Notes: generated from the sequence alone by a model not told the origin. A DNA stretch of 64,000 bases from Bryobacterales bacterium (GCA_020846745.1 JADLDI010000114.1:1-64000); one strand, 5' to 3'. Shown: positions 36,089 to 44,992, counted from the first letter of the stretch. Made by a program: numbers and translations.

Positions 36089-36526
36089 TTAGAGCGGCAC
36101 CTCCGCGTACTCTAGCGCCCACTCGCGCATGTAGCGTACGCGGTTCGGGTCGACCCGGTACAGGATGAACTCCGGATTGTCGATGCTCACCAGGTACGCG
36201 CGCAGCAGCGGGTTTGAGTCCCAGATGGATTGGCGCACCGTGCGGTCCGTTTCCAGGTTCGCGACACCGGTGATGCGGACCTGATCGTGGTCCTTCGTCA
36301 AATAGCAGAGTTCCACCTGGGCGTTCCGCTGCAGTTCGTCGGTCTTATTGGAACTCCGCAGGGACGCGACGTATACCGTAAACCCTTCGGTGCGGACGGG
36401 CGAAACGGGCCGTACGCGCGGCTGGGCACCGTCCACGGATGCGAGCATCGGGAACTGGTCGGACTTCAAAGCGGCCAGCGCAAGTTCGCGGGCTTCTTCG
36501 GGTGATGGCGTCGGTGGGAGTTTCAT
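36089..36526 (-). CDS. Pyridoxamine 5'-phosphate oxidase-related FMN split-barrel protein
   Basis: 145 residues. The small split-barrel pattern is clear: LALAALKSDQFPMLASVDGA, RPVSPVRTEGFTVYVASLR, SSNKTDELQRNAQVELCYLT, VRITGVANLETDRTV, and a C-terminal FILYRVDPNRVRYM. Similar to 'general stress protein 26'-type flavin-binding proteins that bind FMN or F420 and reduce small molecules. Cytoplasmic, single gene, convergent with the deacetylase gene. Confidence 0.85.
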   Translation of the reverse strand: MKLPPTPSPEEARELALAALKSDQFPMLASVDGAQPRVRPVSPVRTEGFTVYVASLRSSNKTDELQRNAQVELCYLTKDHDQVRITGVANLETDRTVRQSIWDSNPLLRAYLVSIDNPEFILYRVDPNRVRYMREWALEYAEVPL

Positions 36527-36544
36527 AAGCCGATAATCAGGATA

Positions 36545-37135
36545 ATGTACCTGCGGTGGACGTTGCTGTTCCTGCTCACAGTGGCTGTCATCCTGATTCC
36601 GTTCTTTTTGTTCGGCGAGGCGGTTGAAACGTGGGCGCGGGCAATGCTGGCCGGCGGTAATGCGCGCTGGCTAATCGCCGCGGTAGCAGGGGGTTTGCTG
36701 GCCGGCGATATCTTTCTGCCTGTGCCGTCGAGTCTGGTGAGCACCGCGGCCGGGGCGTTGCTCGGATTTTGGGGCGGGCTGTTTACGTCCTGGATCGGGA
36801 TGTGCGGTGCGTGCGCAATGGGCTATGCGTTGGGCGAACGAATCGCGCCGCCCGATGCCGAGCGGATGCGCAAGGCGTGGGCGCGATATGGCGATTGGGC
36901 TTTGATCCTCTTCCGGTCGGTGCCGGTGCTGGCGGAGGCGTCGGTGTTTTTTGCGGGATTGAGCCGGATGCGGGTTTCCCGGTTTGCCGTCCTCACCACC
37001 GTCGCGAACCTCGCGATTTCAGCCGTCTACGCGGCTACGGGCGCCTATTCCGCCGATCGGGACACATTCTTATATGCGTTCGGGGGAGCGGTTCTACTGC
37101 CGGGCTTAGGACTGCTGACCTTCCGCAAACGCTAG
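36545..37135 (+). CDS. DedA/VTT-domain membrane protein
   Basis: 196 residues, about five hydrophobic segments. The VTT (SNARE-associated/DedA) core is visible: LAGDIFLPVPSSLVSTAAGA (proline-containing re-entrant loop), GFWGGLFTSWIGMCGACAMG, and the second half FRSVPVLAEASVFFAGLSRM with its conserved Arg. DedA proteins are thought to flip or scramble phospholipids or undecaprenyl phosphate. It diverges from the split-barrel gene with an 18-bp gap. Confidence 0.85.
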   Translation: MYLRWTLLFLLTVAVILIPFFLFGEAVETWARAMLAGGNARWLIAAVAGGLLAGDIFLPVPSSLVSTAAGALLGFWGGLFTSWIGMCGACAMGYALGERIAPPDAERMRKAWARYGDWALILFRSVPVLAEASVFFAGLSRMRVSRFAVLTTVANLAISAVYAATGAYSADRDTFLYAFGGAVLLPGLGLLTFRKR

Positions 37136-37192
37136 AGCTTGACTCGGAACCGGCAGCGCGCCGCGAGCATCCAACACGTGAGCGCCGCTCGA

Positions 37193-37738
37193 ATGCTGAA
37201 GAAAGTGCTGGGCTTGCTTGTTATGTCTTCTCTTATTCTTCCCGCTGCCAGTTCCGTCCACGACTTCACGATGAACTCGATCGACGGGAAGCCGGTGGCG
37301 CTCTCGCAATACAAGGGCAAGGTGCTGGTGATCGTCAACGTCGCCAGCAAGTGCGGCTTCACGGGGCAGTACAAGAACCTTGAGGCTCTCTACCGGACCT
37401 ATAAGGACCGCGGGCTTGTGGTGCTCGGCTTTCCGGCTAACAACTTTCTGGGCCAGGAGCCGGGGTCGAACGAAGAGATCGCCCAGTTCTGCCAGCGTAC
37501 CTATAATGTCAGCTTCCCGATGTTCGCGAAGATCTCGGTGAAAGGCTCCGACAAGCATCCGCTTTATCAGTTCCTGACCGATAAGAAGGCGAACCCACAG
37601 CATGGCGGTGAGCTGAGCTGGAACTTCAACAAGTTCATTGTCGATAAGAACGGCAAGGTGGCGGCACGGTTCGGTTCGATGACCAATCCGGAATCGAAGG
37701 ATATGGTGGCCGCTATCGAGAAGGCGCTGGCGCAGTAG
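37193..37738 (+). CDS. Glutathione peroxidase family protein, exported
   Basis: About 181 residues from the ATG at 37193, which starts a signal peptide (MLKKVLGLLVMSSLILPAASS). The thiol-peroxidase active site is complete in its Cys form: NVASKCGFTGQY (peroxidatic Cys instead of selenocysteine), FPANNFLGQEPGSNEEI (Gln) and LSWNFNKF (Trp/Asn). CQRTYNVSFPMF holds the probable resolving Cys of the thioredoxin-dependent type. It reduces hydroperoxides in the periplasm. It starts 57 bp after the DedA gene and may be co-transcribed. Confidence 0.92.
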   Translation: MLKKVLGLLVMSSLILPAASSVHDFTMNSIDGKPVALSQYKGKVLVIVNVASKCGFTGQYKNLEALYRTYKDRGLVVLGFPANNFLGQEPGSNEEIAQFCQRTYNVSFPMFAKISVKGSDKHPLYQFLTDKKANPQHGGELSWNFNKFIVDKNGKVAARFGSMTNPESKDMVAAIEKALAQ

Positions 37739-37931
37739 CGGGTCCGGTTAATGGATGGGTGCGACGGAGAGGGGATGGCGCTTCGGGCGGTTCGGTGCGC
37801 CGGGCCGGGTCGCTGACGCTCCGGTTCGGGCGTCTCGTGCAGCCAAGGCGAGGAGTCGCCCCACATGGGACACCGGGTTCGTTTCGCACTATTCTGATTT
37901 CAAAGAGCTTAGATCGCGTATTCTGGAGGCA

Positions 37932-38210
37932 ATGAACGTGGATTTGACGCCCGATCAGAAAGCTTTTGCACGCCTAGCGATCGAGAGCGGGCGTTTGCAT
38001 TCGGAGGCCGACGCGGTGCAAGAGGCGCTCGCTCTGTGGGAAGAACGTGAGCGGGAACGGGCCGAGTTTCTTTTCACGCTTGATGCCCGGGCATCAGCCG
38101 GCCGCGGAGAAGGTCGCATGATCACCCCAGAGTCTATGCGGCAGCTTGCTCAGAATGTGAAGGATCGCGGGCGCGCCCGGCTGCTGGCTGAACTCACAAC
38201 ACTTCGGTGA
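37932..38210 (+). CDS. Orphan ParD/CopG-like antitoxin
   Basis: 92 residues from the ATG at 37932 (TGGAGG just upstream); a longer frame starting at 37755 is not protein-like. The N-terminal MNVDLTPDQKAFARLAIESG then RLHSEADAVQEALALWEERE is a ribbon-helix-helix pattern like that of ParD antitoxins. The C-terminus is charged and probably disordered. No toxin gene follows; the next gene is a second, complete parDE pair 125 bp away. It may be a solitary antitoxin or regulator left after toxin loss. Confidence 0.65.
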   Translation: MNVDLTPDQKAFARLAIESGRLHSEADAVQEALALWEERERERAEFLFTLDARASAGRGEGRMITPESMRQLAQNVKDRGRARLLAELTTLR

Positions 38211-38300
38211 TGTCGCATCGTCTCGCTCCACTGGCGGAACAGGATCCAGTTCAATGAACTTTTTCGGGCAAGGTGAAAAATAGCAGAAGAACTTAGTTCA

Positions 38301-38329
38301 TTGACACATTGTGCCAAGTGCGGTATTGG
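38301..38329 (+). promoter_or_regulatory. Probable parDE promoter and operator
   Basis: TTGACACATTGTGCCAA (38301-38317) is a near-perfect dyad (TTGrCACA/TGTGyCAA), which fits an operator for a ribbon-helix-helix repressor. Its first six bases equal the -35 consensus TTGACA; 17 bases later comes TATTGG as a weak -10. Transcription would then begin at or next to the ATG at 38336, giving an almost leaderless message. Confidence 0.45.
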
Positions 38330-38335
38330 TTCGGT

Positions 38336-38632
38336 ATGGCAACGAACCGGACAACCGTCAATGTCTCCATCACACCTGAACTTGACGCCTTTTTGCAAAG
38401 CCGTGTACAGAGTGGCCGGTACCAAACGACGAGCGAGGTGGTTCGCGAGGCGCTTCGGTTGCTTGAGCGGCAGGAACGAGAACGGGATGAAGCACTGGCG
38501 AATGTGAAGCGTAAGCTGGAACGCGGCGCAGGTCAGGCGGACCGTGGTGAGTTGTTGGACGGCGACGAGGTTTTCGACGAACTGAGGGCGATGATTGAGG
38601 AGCGACGCCGGCAGAAGGCCGCCGAGCGGTGA
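38336..38632 (+). CDS. parD: ParD-family antitoxin
   Basis: 98 residues from the ATG at 38336. The N-terminal ribbon-helix-helix (RTTVNVSITPELDAFLQSRV then GRYQTTSEVVREALRLLERQ) is the classic ParD/CopG DNA-binding domain. The charged C-terminal tail (LDGDEVFDELRAMIEERRRQ) should wrap the toxin. Together they neutralise ParE and repress the operon. The stop overlaps the parE start (GTGA). A dyad over the probable promoter supports autoregulation. Confidence 0.92.
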   Translation: MATNRTTVNVSITPELDAFLQSRVQSGRYQTTSEVVREALRLLERQERERDEALANVKRKLERGAGQADRGELLDGDEVFDELRAMIEERRRQKAAER

Positions 38633-38943
38633 AACGGCTGTTTGTCCTGACCCGGGAAGCCAGGGGTGATCTTCGCGAGATCCTCGGTGACATTGCTGAG
38701 GACGGTCCAGACACGGCGGAGCGCGTCCGCTCGGAGTTCTACGCGGGATTGCAGACCTTGGGCCGGTCGCCTGGAATCGGACACTATCACGACGAACTGC
38801 TCAGCCGGAAGTACCGGTTTTGGAACTTCTACTCATACGTGGTGGTTTACGTTTGGCAAGCCAGACCGATACAGGTGGTTAGCGTAATTCACGGTGCTCG
38901 GGACCTGGGGGTGTTCCTCGCCTTGTGGATCGGGGAGGAGTAG
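38629..38943 (+). CDS. parE: ParE-family toxin (RelE/ParE superfamily)
   Basis: 104 residues from a GTG start overlapping the parD stop. Typical ParE layout: LTREARGDLREILGDIAEDG, RVRSEFYAGLQTLGRSPGIG, then RFWNFYSYVVVYVWQARPIQ and VVSVIHGARDLGVFL. ParE toxins usually poison DNA gyrase; relatives in the superfamily cut mRNA. The intact frame and coupling to parD suggest a working pair. Confidence 0.92.
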   Translation: MKRLFVLTREARGDLREILGDIAEDGPDTAERVRSEFYAGLQTLGRSPGIGHYHDELLSRKYRFWNFYSYVVVYVWQARPIQVVSVIHGARDLGVFLALWIGEE

Positions 38944-38987
38944 GAGGAACGTGAGCGCGAACGCGAAGCGTGCGGGAGCCGGGGCGG

Positions 38988-39009
38988 GTGTCCACAGGAG
39001 TGTGGACAC
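38988..39009. other. Perfect inverted repeat after parE
   Basis: GTGTCCACA, spacer GGAG, TGTGGACAC: a 9-bp perfect dyad 45 bp after the parE stop and before the convergent glpD end. No T-run follows, so it is either a weak terminator or a protein-binding site. Confidence 0.5.
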
Positions 39010-39047
39010 ATTGTGGGGCATGCGCCACGAAAAGGGGGGTGAACGGC

Positions 39048-40505
39048 TCAGGGAATGCGGGGGATTTGGGCGATTTGCAGTGTGCGGGCGATTTCGGATT
39101 GGGTTTGGGCTGGGGTCCAGTTGAGGCGTGCGGCCATTTGTTCGGCGATGGGGCGGAGGAGGCTGGCTGTCAGCAGGTGTTCGTGACCCCAGTAGGTGGA
39201 AATGTAGATTACGTCGGGTAGCGACCTTGCCATTTCGCGGTCTATGGCCCAGTCGATGGTTGCTGGGTCGGGTTCGGTTAAGACACGGGGGTGGTCGCCG
39301 CCCAGGGGGACTTGGGCGGTGCGGCATTGGCCTTTCCAGCGGGGTTCGAGGAGGTCGACTGCTTCTTCGCTCATGGAGCGGTAGGTGGTGTATTTGCCGC
39401 CGGCGATTTTGAGGATGCCGTTTTCGATCCAGATTTTGTGTGAGCGGCTGGCGGCGGTGGCGGAGCCGGTTCCGCCGGCAACCAATGGACGGAGGGAGCT
39501 ATAGGCTGCGACCGGTTCCGCGCCGGTTTGGGGGAAGAGGCGGCGGAGGGTGTCGCGGAGGTAGCGGACCTCTTCGGGGGAGATGCGGACGTCGTCAGGT
39601 GTGCCTTTGTGGTCGATGTCGGTGGTGCCGACGAGGGAGAGGCTTAGGTCGTGTCCCCAGGGGATGACGAAGACGATTCTGCCGTCGGGGCCGAAGTAGG
39701 CGATGGCGTTCTCGGATTGGTTCACCCTTGGGACGATGATGTGGGAGCCGCGGACGAGCCTTACGTTTCCGCTGGTATCCCAAGGGCCGCGAGCGTCGAC
39801 CAGGCGTTTGGCGCGGATGGTGAACTGCTCGCCGGTGAGGGTGTCGGACGCTTGCACCAGAAATGTGCCGCCGTCGCGGCTCCATTCGGCGGCAGTGACG
39901 TAGTTGGCGATGGCGGCTCCGCAGGTGGCGGCATCGAAGAGGGTTTCAAGCAACAGCCGGGCGGAATGGACGCGGCAATCGTAGAAGATCGCGGCCGAGT
40001 GAAGGCCTTGCTGGGCCAAGCCGGGTTCGAGTTGGTGCGCGGCATGCGCTGAGAGATAGCGGCGGCGGCCGATGTTCACGCTGCCGGCCAACTGATCGTA
40101 GAGCCACAGGCCCGTGCCGTAGAAGAGGCGGTTCCACAGGCCTTTGAGCGGGCCACCGTAGAAAGGGAGGATGAGGGGCAGAGGTTCGACGAGATGGGGC
40201 GCGATTTTCACCAGGGTGGCGCGCTCGTGGAGGGCTTCTTCGACTAAGTGGAATTCGAAGTACTTGAGATAGCGCAGGCCGCCGTGGATCAGCTGGGAGT
40301 TGCGGCCGCTGGTACCGGAGGAGAAGTGCGATTTCTCGATGAGGCCGATGTTGAGGGGTTGGCCGGTGTCGCGGGAGCGGAGGGAGAGGTCGCGGGCGAT
40401 GCCGGCTCCGTTGATGCCTCCGCCGACGATGAGAATGTCGAACGGTTGAGTGCGTAGCCTGTCGATACTGTGAGCGCGATGGTCAGGCGGGAATGCGCTC
40501 GGCAC
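39048..40505 (-). CDS. glpD: Glycerol-3-phosphate dehydrogenase (FAD-dependent)
   Basis: 485 residues. Oxidises glycerol-3-phosphate to dihydroxyacetone phosphate and passes electrons to quinone at the inner membrane. FAD-binding motif FDILIVGGGINGAGIARDLS near residues 22-41; SSGTSGRNSQLIHGGLRYLK matches the GlpD signature; VIPWGHDLSLSLVGTTDIDH and LKIAGGKYTTYRSMSEEAVD are conserved substrate-region blocks. It overlaps the end of the acyltransferase gene upstream by 23 bases, so both share a transcript and the same pool of glycerol-3-phosphate. Confidence 0.93.
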   Translation of the reverse strand: MPSAFPPDHRAHSIDRLRTQPFDILIVGGGINGAGIARDLSLRSRDTGQPLNIGLIEKSHFSSGTSGRNSQLIHGGLRYLKYFEFHLVEEALHERATLVKIAPHLVEPLPLILPFYGGPLKGLWNRLFYGTGLWLYDQLAGSVNIGRRRYLSAHAAHQLEPGLAQQGLHSAAIFYDCRVHSARLLLETLFDAATCGAAIANYVTAAEWSRDGGTFLVQASDTLTGEQFTIRAKRLVDARGPWDTSGNVRLVRGSHIIVPRVNQSENAIAYFGPDGRIVFVIPWGHDLSLSLVGTTDIDHKGTPDDVRISPEEVRYLRDTLRRLFPQTGAEPVAAYSSLRPLVAGGTGSATAASRSHKIWIENGILKIAGGKYTTYRSMSEEAVDLLEPRWKGQCRTAQVPLGGDHPRVLTEPDPATIDWAIDREMARSLPDVIYISTYWGHEHLLTASLLRPIAEQMAARLNWTPAQTQSEIARTLQIAQIPRIP

Positions 40506-41217
40506 TCGTTTCCTCCAACAGTTGGACCACGCGCTCGCGCATCAAGCCGGTGAGACGCTCGCGATCCTTTAAAGTCATGCCGCGGGTTTCGATGGGGTCG
40601 CCAATGATGAAGTCGACTTTGCCGCCGCGGATGTGCAGACTGCCGACGGGCAGCACCTCGCGCGTGCCGCGCAGGGCGAATGGAATGACCGGGGCTTGCG
40701 CTTTGATGGCGATGTAGGCGGCGCCTTCCTTAAATTCCTGCATGGCGCCTTCGGCACGGCGGCCTTCGGGGAACATGAGGATGCTGACGCCACGCTCTGC
40801 GATGCGTTTGGCGGCGGCCGTCATCACTTTCAGGCTAGCGCGGAGATCGTCGGAGTCGACCGGGAAGTGGCCGCTACGTCGCAGATGGGTGCCGAGGAAC
40901 GGAATTTTCACGTATTTGGCGCTGACCAGGAAGAGGAACTGGTGGGGAATGGCGGCCAAGACGACGGGCGTGTCGTAGAGGCTAAGGTGGTTGCCGATGA
41001 AGACGTAGTTCTGGTTCGGATTCAACTTTTCCATGCCGCGGACGTGCAAGGTGACGCCACCTAAAACGAGCAGCATTTGCGCCCAGGCGCGCGAGACGGC
41101 GTGCTGCCTGCGCCCGGTGGGGTCGGCAAACGAGATCAGGACGGAGATGGTTCCCATGACGATGGTGGAGACGACGATCAGCGGCGCCTTCACCAGCATC
41201 GACCACAAGTAGCTCAT
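40483..41217 (-). CDS. plsC: 1-acyl-sn-glycerol-3-phosphate acyltransferase
   Basis: About 244 residues from the ATG at 41217 (MSYLWSMLVKAP...); an ATG at 41283 is an alternative. Adds the second acyl chain to lysophosphatidic acid. The NHxxxxD catalytic motif is FIGNHLSLYDTPVV; the substrate motif is ILMFPEGRRAEG. An N-terminal hydrophobic helix (APLIVVSTIVMGTISVLI) anchors it in the inner membrane. It is followed by glpD with overlapping ends, linking glycerol-3-phosphate use to phospholipid synthesis. Confidence 0.92.
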   Translation of the reverse strand: MSYLWSMLVKAPLIVVSTIVMGTISVLISFADPTGRRQHAVSRAWAQMLLVLGGVTLHVRGMEKLNPNQNYVFIGNHLSLYDTPVVLAAIPHQFLFLVSAKYVKIPFLGTHLRRSGHFPVDSDDLRASLKVMTAAAKRIAERGVSILMFPEGRRAEGAMQEFKEGAAYIAIKAQAPVIPFALRGTREVLPVGSLHIRGGKVDFIIGDPIETRGMTLKDRERLTGLMRERVVQLLEETSAERIPA

Positions 41218-41283
41218 AGAGCCGTACAGGTTTTCATGATACCCGTATGGCCGGCCGACCGGCTCCGGGAACCACGATGCCAC

Positions 41284-41709
41284 GGCGGGGACGGCGGTGC
41301 AGGTAGGTGGCTACGGGCTTTGTTGGGGAGTCACAGGGTTAGCCGGGGCTCCGGTGGGGACCGGATTGAATAGGGCGTGACTTGGATTGTGCGGGCGGAG
41401 GCGGCTCAGAGATGGGATGAGAGGGCCGGCCGGCGCACCCAACCCCCCGAAGCGCAAGTGCAACGCGAAGTGCGGGGTGCCTTCGTCCGGTCGCAGTGGG
41501 CCGAGATCCATCGCTTACGGGATTGAGAAAAAATGCGGCCCGCGCCCTTACGGGTCTGAGGAAAAATGGACCACGGGCTTACGCACCGTGGTTCGGTTAC
41601 GACATTTAGGTGCTTGTTTGCAATGATTTACAGGACCCCGAGGGTTTGCCGAAGCTCGGGGAACGGCGCGCTGTGGGACGATCCCGTATGCTGACGTGTA
41701 GAGCCGCCG
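41284..41709. other. Intergenic region with dispersed repeat
   Basis: About 425 bp with no gene. Positions 41519-41553 repeat the element at 1189-1224 (core ATGCGGCCCGCGCCCTTACG); a related stretch (GAGGAAAAATGGACCACGGG) follows at once. The remainder shows no coding signal. The helicase gene promoter should be in its last 100 bp. Confidence 0.6.
41519..41553 (+). repeat. Dispersed 35-bp element
   Basis: Matches 1189-1224 with only one or two differences, in the same orientation, 40 kb away. Confidence 0.8.
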
Positions 41710-44031
41710 ATGTCGAATCTGTCGTTGTTCGATTCCTCTTCTTTGCTGCCGGAGCGGAGGTTTGCGCAGACGCTGGAGCGTTTTCAGAAGCTGCTGGAGA
41801 ATCCCGACTCGCCGGTGCGCGCGATCCGGTTTTTGCCGCCGCGCGAGGCGCAGTACGCTCCGCTGCCGGAGTCGATTCAGCCGGCATTGCGGCGGGCGCT
41901 CGCCTCGCGCGGGATCGCCCAACTCTACTCGCACCAGGCAGCGGCGTTTGAGGCGCAGCAGGGCGGGCGGAACATTGTGGTGGTGACGCCGACGGCATCG
42001 GGCAAGACGCTTTGTTACAACCTGCCGGTGTTTAATCATTTGCTGAGCGATCCCCAGGCACGGGCGTTCTACTTGTTTCCGACGAAGGCGCTGGCGGAGG
42101 ATCAACTGGCGGAGTTCAACGCCCTGGTGAATGCGATGGGGAGCGACATCCGGGCATTCACCTATGACGGGGACACGCCGCAGGACGCGCGGCGGGCCAT
42201 TCGCGAGCGGGCGGGCGTGGTGCTGACGAATCCGGACATGTTGCACGCCGGCATACTGCCGCATCACACGAAGTGGGCCAAGGCGTTTGAGAACCTGCGG
42301 TACATCGTGATCGACGAGTTGCACACGTATCGAGGCGTGTACGGGTCGCACGTGGCAAACATTTTGCGGCGGCTGCGGCGGATCTGCCGGTTTTACGGAT
42401 CGGACCCGCAGTTTATCTGCTGTTCGGCGACGATCGCGAATCCGGGGGAGCTGGCGGAGAAGCTGACGGAGCAAGAATTCACGCTGGTGGAAAACAATGG
42501 AGCGCCGAGCGGCGAGAAATATGTGGTGTTCTACAATCCGCCGGTGGTGAACCGGCAGTTGGGAATCCGACGATCGTACCTGCACGAGACGCGGCGGATT
42601 GCGACGGATTTTCTGGAGCGGGGGCAACAGACGCTGGTGTTTGCGAACAACCGGCTGGCGACGGAGATCCTGGTCACGTATCTGAAGGACGCGGCGGAGC
42701 GGCTGCCGATGGGCGCGCAGGCGGTGAGGGGATACAGGGGCGGGTATTTACCGCGAGAGCGGCGGGAGATCGAGCGGCTGCTGCGCGACGGCGAGATTCG
42801 GGCGGTGGTGGCCACGAATGCGCTGGAGCTGGGGATCGATATCGGCTCGCTCGACGCGGTGGTGATGGCGGGATATCCGGGCGGCATCGCGTCGACATGG
42901 CAGCGGGCGGGCCGCGCGGGCAGGAGAAACACGACGTCGCTGGCGGTGCTGGTGGCTTCCTCGGCCCCGCTGGATCAATACATCATCGAGCACCCGGAGT
43001 ATTTCTTCCAACAGTCGCCGGAGCACGCCAACATCAACCCGGACAATCTGGAAATATTGCTGAACCACATGAAGTGCGCCGTGTTCGAGCTGCCGATGCG
43101 GGATGACGAGAAGTTCGGTCCGCACCCGGTGAAAACACTGTGCCAGTTGCTGGCGGAGCAGAAGATCGTACACCACGCCGGCGGCACGTGGCATTGGACT
43201 TCGGACACCTATCCGGCGGACGCGATCAGCTTGCGGAGCGTCTCTTCGGACAATTTTGTGGTGGTGGACGAAACGTCGGAGCCGAAGATCATTGCCGAGG
43301 TTTCCTATACGGCGGCGCCTTCGGAGTTGCACGAGAAGGCGATTTACCTTCATGAAGCGAGGCAGTACCAGGTGGAGCGGCTCGACTTCGAGAACCGGAA
43401 AGCGTACGTGCGGCGGGTAGAGTCCGACTATTTCACCGATGCGATCGATTACACACAGGTGAAAGAGATCGATCAGTTCGATTCGAAGGCGGTGGCGCGG
43501 GCGTTCGCGCGGCACGGCGAAGTAAGGGTGAACCGGCAGATTGTCGGGTTCAAGAAGATCAAGTTCTACACGAACGAGAACGTCGGCGCGGGCAACCTGA
43601 CGCTACCTGAGCAGGAGATGCACACGACGGCATTTTGGCTGCATTTCCCGTCGGAGTTCCTAGGGAATTTTACGGAGTTTTCGGCGACGGAGAAGCAGGC
43701 GGGGCTGGTGGGGTTGGGCGCGGCGATGAGGGCGGTGGCGGCGTTGCTGCTGATGGCCGATCCGCGGGACCTTGGGGTGAGCTTGACGGAGTCGATCACC
43801 TCGTCGTTGCAGCTTTGGGAGCCTGACCTGTTTCTGTACGACAGCTATCCAGGCGGTATTGGACTGAGTGGTCCACTATTCGAGCTGACGCCTAAGCTGC
43901 TGAAGATGACGCACGAGCTGATTGCGAACTGCCCGTGCGAGAACGGGTGCCCGTCGTGCGTGGGTCCGATTGGGGAAGTAGGGGAGAGGGGAAAAGAAAT
44001 CGCAATCGCGATTGTGACTAAGCTGGTCTGA
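41710..44031 (+). CDS. MrfA/YprA-type superfamily 2 DNA helicase
   Basis: 773 residues. Walker A is VTPTASGKTLC, the DEAH-type box is IVIDELHTYRG, motif III is CCSATIANP, and the C-terminal helicase domain has ATNALELGIDIGSLDAVVMAG and QRAGRAGRR. The C-terminal DUF1998-like domain carries the four-cysteine cluster NCPCENGCPSC. This matches MrfA/YprA, a 3'-5' helicase studied in Bacillus for mitomycin C repair. Its exonuclease partner MrfB is not adjacent here. Single gene; probable DNA-repair role by family. Confidence 0.9.
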   Translation: MSNLSLFDSSSLLPERRFAQTLERFQKLLENPDSPVRAIRFLPPREAQYAPLPESIQPALRRALASRGIAQLYSHQAAAFEAQQGGRNIVVVTPTASGKTLCYNLPVFNHLLSDPQARAFYLFPTKALAEDQLAEFNALVNAMGSDIRAFTYDGDTPQDARRAIRERAGVVLTNPDMLHAGILPHHTKWAKAFENLRYIVIDELHTYRGVYGSHVANILRRLRRICRFYGSDPQFICCSATIANPGELAEKLTEQEFTLVENNGAPSGEKYVVFYNPPVVNRQLGIRRSYLHETRRIATDFLERGQQTLVFANNRLATEILVTYLKDAAERLPMGAQAVRGYRGGYLPRERREIERLLRDGEIRAVVATNALELGIDIGSLDAVVMAGYPGGIASTWQRAGRAGRRNTTSLAVLVASSAPLDQYIIEHPEYFFQQSPEHANINPDNLEILLNHMKCAVFELPMRDDEKFGPHPVKTLCQLLAEQKIVHHAGGTWHWTSDTYPADAISLRSVSSDNFVVVDETSEPKIIAEVSYTAAPSELHEKAIYLHEARQYQVERLDFENRKAYVRRVESDYFTDAIDYTQVKEIDQFDSKAVARAFARHGEVRVNRQIVGFKKIKFYTNENVGAGNLTLPEQEMHTTAFWLHFPSEFLGNFTEFSATEKQAGLVGLGAAMRAVAALLLMADPRDLGVSLTESITSSLQLWEPDLFLYDSYPGGIGLSGPLFELTPKLLKMTHELIANCPCENGCPSCVGPIGEVGERGKEIAIAIVTKLV

Positions 44032-44155
44032 TTTTTGTCTTGCAAATTGTAGGATCGGCCTTACTCTGTTCTAAGAGGAAGGGACATCTTTGTCGAGTGA
44101 TGGAGGTGTTTCCGTGGCGTCCGGGTGATTACAAGACGATGGATAGGAGGTTGGA

Positions 44156-44881
44156 ATGAGTTTGTCGCGACGTGCGATTGCCGAATTTCTTGGCACTTTT
44201 TGGTTAGTTCTCGGGGGATGTGGGAGCGCGGTATTGGCCGCGGCATTTCCAAACGTAGGAATCGGACTATTAGGCGTATCGTTCGCCTTTGGGCTGACGG
44301 TACTGACGATGGCATATGCAATCGGCCATATTTCCGGGTGTCATCTTAACCCCGCCGTGACGGTCGGCTTATGTACGGCGAAGCGCTTTCCGGCGGGCGA
44401 AGTGCTGCCCTATATCGTTGCCCAGGTGATAGGGGCGATTGTGGCGGCTGGGGTGCTGTTCGTGATTGCGAGCGGCAAGCCTGGATTTGAGTTGGGCGGA
44501 TTCGCCTCAAACGGGTATGGGGAGCATTCGCCGGGAGGGTACTCGCTGGTGGCGTGCCTGGTGGCGGAAGTGGTTTTAACGATGTTCTTCCTGCTGATCA
44601 TTTTGGGCGCGACGGACAAGCGGGCCGCAGTTGGTTTGGCTCCGGTAGCGATCGGGTTGGGATTGACGCTGATCCACCTGGTGGGAATTCCGGTGACGAA
44701 CCTGTCGGTGAATCCAGCACGGTCGACTGGTCCGGCGCTGTTTGTGGGCGGTTGGGCAGTGGGGCAGTTGTGGCTGTTTTGGGTGGCTCCGATCGTGGGA
44801 GCGGTGCTTGCGGGCGTTCTGTATCCGGCGGTGGCGGAAGTGGAGGAGCCGAAGGTGGCAACGCGGACCGCGACGGCTTAG
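44156..44881 (+). CDS. aqpZ: Aquaporin Z
   Basis: 241 residues, six membrane helices plus two half-helices with NPA motifs at 65-67 (GCHLNPAVTVG) and 186-188 (LSVNPARSTG). The selectivity-filter residues known from E. coli AqpZ (Phe43, His174, Arg189) fall at the same positions here, which indicates a water-selective channel rather than a glycerol facilitator. Position 183 is Leu instead of Thr. GGAGG precedes the ATG. Single gene in the inner membrane. Confidence 0.95.
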   Translation: MSLSRRAIAEFLGTFWLVLGGCGSAVLAAAFPNVGIGLLGVSFAFGLTVLTMAYAIGHISGCHLNPAVTVGLCTAKRFPAGEVLPYIVAQVIGAIVAAGVLFVIASGKPGFELGGFASNGYGEHSPGGYSLVACLVAEVVLTMFFLLIILGATDKRAAVGLAPVAIGLGLTLIHLVGIPVTNLSVNPARSTGPALFVGGWAVGQLWLFWVAPIVGAVLAGVLYPAVAEVEEPKVATRTATA

Positions 44882-44992
44882 GGGCGGCGCGCGATGCTCG
44901 GGTTAATTAATGTCTCGCTAAGACACTGAGGCGCAAAGAACGCACGCGTGTGGGATGGGGCTTGGGATGGGGCTATAGATGCCAGCTTCGGG

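Noticed and set aside
37193..37738. Possible selenoprotein glutathione peroxidase
   Set aside because: The active-site codon is an ordinary Cys codon (SKCGFT); no in-frame TGA.
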